From: Chloroflexota bacterium | Lineage (GTDB): Bacteria; Chloroflexota; Anaerolineae; Anaerolineales; Anaerolineaceae | Length of the DNA stretch: 8,904 bases | Reading direction: 5' to 3' | Assembly (NCBI GenBank): GCA_023406965.1 | Contig: JAEXTI010000116.1 | Span: forward strand, 1-8,904 | Shown here: piece after piece, positions 5,720 through 8,904 of the stretch | Layout of the letters: the number at the start of each line of letters is the position of its first letter | Numbering within the stretch: the first letter of the stretch is position 1 | The notes under the pieces: model-generated | What the model was told of the DNA's origin: nothing | What the model saw: the letters and a program-made list of their open reading frames with translations, nothing else | The model's database searches: none | Position numbers and translations under genes: made by a program

Positions 5720-7675
5720 TTACTGAAGCCCTGTCCGGTCAACGATCAAGCGGTTTTCGGGCAACACAGAACGGTGTTGGCGCTGGGCGCCGCGAACAAA
5801 CCAATGATCCACCAACTGGGTAGAAATGATCCCTACCAGAGCCATATCCTCTACCTCGCTCAACTCGCCCCCGCCGGCAGCTTTCTGGACCAGTTTGACC
5901 ACGGCGGAAGGCTCAAAGTATCCCGTAGTCCGCAGTGAATCTTCGGACAGCAGTTCGGTCACGTAATCGAGGGGCTGTGGGTCAAAGAAGCTGCGGTGAA
6001 TGGGGGCGCGGTAGGGGCGCTTGACCCGCTGCCAGATGCGCTCGGGCAGGTATTTGCGGCCCAGTTGTTTGAGCAGCCACTTTTCGGTCAGCACGGGCAT
6101 CTTCAAAGCGGGAGGCAAGCGCCCGCCGAATTCCATGACGCGGTAATCGAGGAACGGGTAACGCCCTTCAACGGAGTGGCCCATGCCCATGCGGTCGCCT
6201 TGCGAGGAGAGCAGATAGGGCGAGAGGAAGGTAACCACTTCCAAATATTGGGCCTGGCTGAGCGCGGGCCAATTGGAAAAGCCCTCGGGCAATGCCAGGT
6301 TGGGCTCCAACTTGCCTGCGTCATCGTCGGCCAGAAAACGGCCCGCCCGCGCGGTATTGGTCCAGCGAATGTGGTGCGAGTAGAAGGGCGATGCTGTGTC
6401 CAGCAAATCTCGCTTGAAGAAGCCCACCAAGAAGGCCCCGCTGGCGCCCATGCGGTTGATGTCCGGGTACAGGCGGAAGAGCAGCCGCGAGCGCAATTTA
6501 GAGTCGGGGTTCTCGGCCCAAAAGCGGCGGATTTTCATTTCTTTGAAAATGTCATAACCCGCCATGAATTCGTCGGCGCCTTCTCCGGTGAGAACCACCT
6601 TGAAGTTGTGCTGGCGCACCAACCGCGAGAGCAGGTACATGGGGGTGGGAGCCGTGCGCAAAATGGGAGTTTCGGTGTGCCAGACCACATCGGGGAAGGC
6701 CTCGGCGATATCACGGTAGTCGCAATGCACTTCGTGGTGGTCGGTGCCCAATTCCTCGGCCATCTGCCCCTGGAAGGTACTCTCGTCAAAACGAGGGTCG
6801 GTGAAGGAGATCGAGAAGGTATCCAGCCGGTTGCTGTTATAACTGCGGATCAGGGCAGTGGTTAGCGAGGAGTCCAGCCCGCCGCTCAAGTAAGCCCCCA
6901 CGGGCACATCGGCGCGCAGACGAATCTGGGTGGAGTCGATGAGCAGGCTCTCCAACTCTTCCAGGTAGGACTCGGGGCTGCGCCCGGGCTCGTCGGGAAC
7001 AAAATTGGGCTGCCAGTACGGCCGGATTTCGATCTGCCCATTTTTGAGCAGCAGGTAATGCCCAGGGGGCAGTTCGAGGATGTTCTTGAAGATGGAATGG
7101 GGCGGCTGGGGGCTCCAGAAGGTGAACGTTTCGCGCAGCGCCTGCCGGTCGATCTCGGCTTGCACTGCCGGGTGTTGCAAAATGGCCTTGACCTCGGACG
7201 CAAAAATCAACTGGTCGCCCGCCAGGGTATAAAAAACCGGGCGGACCCCCACCCGGTCGCGGGCCAGGAACAGGCTGCGTTGACGCTCGTCCCATAGGGC
7301 AATGGCAAACTGCCCGTTGAAACGGTTGAGGCAGCCCGGCCCCAACTCCTCGTACATGTGCAGGATGACTTCGGTGTCACTGTGGGTGTGGAAACGGTGG
7401 CCCAGGCGCTCCAGTTCGGGGCGCAACTCCACGTAATTGAAGATTTCCCCGTTGAACACCACCCACAAGCTATCGTCCTCGTTGCCTATGGGCTGGTCGC
7501 CGCTGCTCAAGTCGATGATGCTCAGGCGGGCATTGCCCAGGCCCACCCAGTCATGACGGTAGATGCCGAAGCCGTCGGGGCCCCGGTGGCGGATTGCGCC
7601 CAGCATGTCGCCGAGCAGCGCTTCAGGGATGGGTTTTGGCTCGCGCAGATTGGCGACGCCCACAATCCCGCACAC
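5720..7675 (-). CDS. asnB: Glutamine-hydrolysing asparagine synthetase / amidotransferase
   Basis: 651 residues, a cytoplasmic class II amidotransferase. Residues 1-210 are the glutaminase domain: MCGIVG gives the N-terminal Cys nucleophile after Met removal, and RLSIIDL (50-56), NGEIFNY (75-81) and SDTE (99-102) line the glutamine site. From about 235 comes the synthetase domain: SGGLDSS (264-270, PP-loop), GEGADE (364-369) and DRMGMGHSVEGRYPFLD (494-510). In this family ammonia is channelled to a carboxylate activated as its AMP ester. The usual acceptor is aspartate, but MAGYDIFKE (371-379) and VEGRYPFLD differ from the common FGGY and LEVRVPFLD, so another acceptor is possible. The GTG start shares its G with the ligase stop codon (TAGTG), with only a weak GGTGG site 6 nt upstream, so it is probably made by coupled translation. 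It resembles amidotransferases of capsule, exosortase-associated and natural-product loci; that context is inferred. Confidence 0.92.
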   Translation of the reverse strand: MCGIVGVANLREPKPIPEALLGDMLGAIRHRGPDGFGIYRHDWVGLGNARLSIIDLSSGDQPIGNEDDSLWVVFNGEIFNYVELRPELERLGHRFHTHSDTEVILHMYEELGPGCLNRFNGQFAIALWDERQRSLFLARDRVGVRPVFYTLAGDQLIFASEVKAILQHPAVQAEIDRQALRETFTFWSPQPPHSIFKNILELPPGHYLLLKNGQIEIRPYWQPNFVPDEPGRSPESYLEELESLLIDSTQIRLRADVPVGAYLSGGLDSSLTTALIRSYNSNRLDTFSISFTDPRFDESTFQGQMAEELGTDHHEVHCDYRDIAEAFPDVVWHTETPILRTAPTPMYLLSRLVRQHNFKVVLTGEGADEFMAGYDIFKEMKIRRFWAENPDSKLRSRLLFRLYPDINRMGASGAFLVGFFKRDLLDTASPFYSHHIRWTNTARAGRFLADDDAGKLEPNLALPEGFSNWPALSQAQYLEVVTFLSPYLLSSQGDRMGMGHSVEGRYPFLDYRVMEFGGRLPPALKMPVLTEKWLLKQLGRKYLPERIWQRVKRPYRAPIHRSFFDPQPLDYVTELLSEDSLRTTGYFEPSAVVKLVQKAAGGGELSEVEDMALVGIISTQLVDHWFVRGAQRQHRSVLPENRLIVDRTGLQ

Positions 7676-8904
7676 TAATCGCCACCGATTTCAGCCGCCA
7701 GCTTGCGCAGATCGTTCTTGACGATTTTTCCGTGCGCGTTCATGGGCAGCTTATCGAGGAAAATGACTTCTTTGGGTACCATATAGTTGGCCAGGCGGTT
7801 ACCGCAATGGGTGATGATATCGGCGGCGGTCAGCTCGGCGCCGGAACGCTGGACGACGAAGGCCCAAATGGCCTCGCCGCGCACCTGGTCGGCCTGGCCG
7901 ATCACGGCGGCTGCCACCACCTCGGGAATTTCAACAATGCATTCTTCTACCCGCTGGCTGCTGACGCGGAATCCGTAGGACTTGATGAAATCGGCCTTAC
8001 GATCGACAACAGATATGTAGCCCTCGCCATCTACCACCGCCAGGTCGCCGGTGTGCAGCACGCCGTCAAAGAACTTCTCGGCACTGGCTTCGGGATCGTT
8101 CCAATAGCCGGGCGAGATATTGTCGCCCAAGGCGTAGATCTCGCCGGTTTCACCGGGTTTGACAGGGGCGCCGTCCTCGCCGATGACCTTGAGGGTCACG
8201 CCGGGGATGCCGCGACCAATGGAGCCCAGCTTGCTGCCCAACATCTCGGGTGGGAGGTAGGAGAGGCGCGCGGTGGCTTCAGTTTGCCCGTACATTACGA
8301 ACACCTGGGCCTGCGGCACCGTTTGTACCAGCTCCTGGATGAGCACGCTTTGCAGCTTACCGCCCGCCTGCTGCAGCTTGCGCAGATGCTTAAATTCGCG
8401 ACGGGGGAAGCTGGAGTTGCGCAGCAAGGTCTGGTAAGTGGAAGGCACCCCGGCGAAGCCCGTGCAGCGCGTGTCTTCCATCTGCTGGAGGACCACTTCG
8501 GGGTAAAGGAAGGAATTGGCCATGACCACCGAGCCGCCCACGCGCAAATGGCTGTGCAGCAGCGAGGTGCCAAAGCAGTAGAAGAATTGCAGCACCGCCA
8601 TCACCCGATCATTGCGATCGAGGGAGAGGTACTCGATGATCGAGTTGGTGTTGGCTTGAATGTTGCGGTGGGTCACGCGCACCAATCGCGGGCGGGCCGT
8701 GGTGCCGGAGGTAAACATCAATGCGGCTTCCTGGTCGAGGCTGGAGAGGGTTTCGGCGGCGGGCCATTGGCCTGACACGGGTTGCTGCAGGGCGTCTTCG
8801 AACAAGAGCGGGAGGGTGAGCACATCGGCGAAGGCGCGCAACATGCGCCGCTCGAGACACACCGCCTTGCACTCCACGAATTGGATGATCCCGGCGATAT
8901 CGTC
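7675..8904 (-). CDS. AMP-forming acyl/aryl-CoA ligase-type adenylating enzyme, 3' part
   Basis: 409 visible residues; the frame is open to the right edge, so the true start is outside the window and perhaps 80-130 N-terminal residues are missing. It belongs to the ANL superfamily, which activates a carboxylate as acyl-AMP and usually passes it to CoA or a carrier-protein thiol. Numbered from the edge: the P-loop region reads FTSGTTARPR (64-73), then YGQTEA (205-210), HTGD (284-287), the hinge DRKADFIKSYGFRV (301-314), and near the C-terminus GK with the catalytic Lys (393). The hinge Asp and catalytic Lys are kept, so activity is likely. The P-loop is unusual: the common TTGxPKG reads TTARPRL. 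I see no peptidyl-carrier, condensation or transferase domain after it, so it is a stand-alone enzyme. The substrate cannot be read from the sequence. Its stop codon overlaps the asnB start, so the two are probably translated together. Confidence 0.87.
   Translation of the reverse strand, partial: DDIAGIIQFVECKAVCLERRMLRAFADVLTLPLLFEDALQQPVSGQWPAAETLSSLDQEAALMFTSGTTARPRLVRVTHRNIQANTNSIIEYLSLDRNDRVMAVLQFFYCFGTSLLHSHLRVGGSVVMANSFLYPEVVLQQMEDTRCTGFAGVPSTYQTLLRNSSFPRREFKHLRKLQQAGGKLQSVLIQELVQTVPQAQVFVMYGQTEATARLSYLPPEMLGSKLGSIGRGIPGVTLKVIGEDGAPVKPGETGEIYALGDNISPGYWNDPEASAEKFFDGVLHTGDLAVVDGEGYISVVDRKADFIKSYGFRVSSQRVEECIVEIPEVVAAAVIGQADQVRGEAIWAFVVQRSGAELTAADIITHCGNRLANYMVPKEVIFLDKLPMNAHGKIVKNDLRKLAAEIGGD

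Noticed and set aside
5996..6865. A 289-codon open frame on the plus strand
   Set aside because: It is antisense to the conserved synthetase domain of asnB, with no recognisable motif.
7594..8775. A 393-codon open frame on the plus strand
   Set aside because: It lies opposite the adenylating ligase, whose motifs are unmistakable, and its translation shows no domain. It is a codon-structure shadow in GC-rich DNA.

Overview
All supportable genes in this window lie on the minus strand, so it reads right to left. The likely source is a GC-rich bacterium. I lean towards Chloroflexota (Anaerolineae-like) because of the exported beta-propeller protein with a Pro/Thr-rich stalk and C-terminal membrane anchor, but this rests on style, not on a marker gene.

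Right part (8904 to 4676): three cytoplasmic enzymes follow one another. They are an acyl/aryl-adenylating ligase that runs off the right edge, a glutamine-dependent asparagine-synthetase-type amidotransferase (asnB; its GTG start shares one base with the ligase stop codon), and a divergent NAD-synthetase-like PP-loop enzyme (nadE-like). All three activate a substrate with ATP and AMP/PPi chemistry, and only AsnB carries a glutaminase domain. This looks like a dedicated amidation or acyl-transfer cassette, of the kind found in surface-polysaccharide or secondary-metabolite loci, rather than housekeeping Asn and NAD synthesis. No exosortase, glycosyltransferase or carrier protein is visible here, so the pathway is not settled.

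Middle (4671 to 1978): only 4 bp after nadE comes a large exported protein with five Asp-box (BNR/sialidase-like) repeats, four clustered cysteines, a Pro/Thr-rich stalk and a C-terminal membrane anchor. It is probably displayed on the cell surface and transcribed with the enzymes.

Junction (1977 to 1768): this 210-bp AT-richer gap holds an inverted repeat just after the propeller stop codon, a sigma70-type promoter with a perfect TATAAT, a leader of about 115 nt with a 39-nt hairpin, and a strong ribosome binding site.

Left part (1767 to 1): a second transcription unit starts here. It encodes an exported PQQ/WD40-like beta-propeller protein and, 16 bp downstream, the first 88 codons of another exported protein that runs off the left edge. 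I saw no tRNA, rRNA, CRISPR array or insertion sequence. Apart from the 210-bp junction and a 66-bp gap before nadE, the window is essentially all coding.
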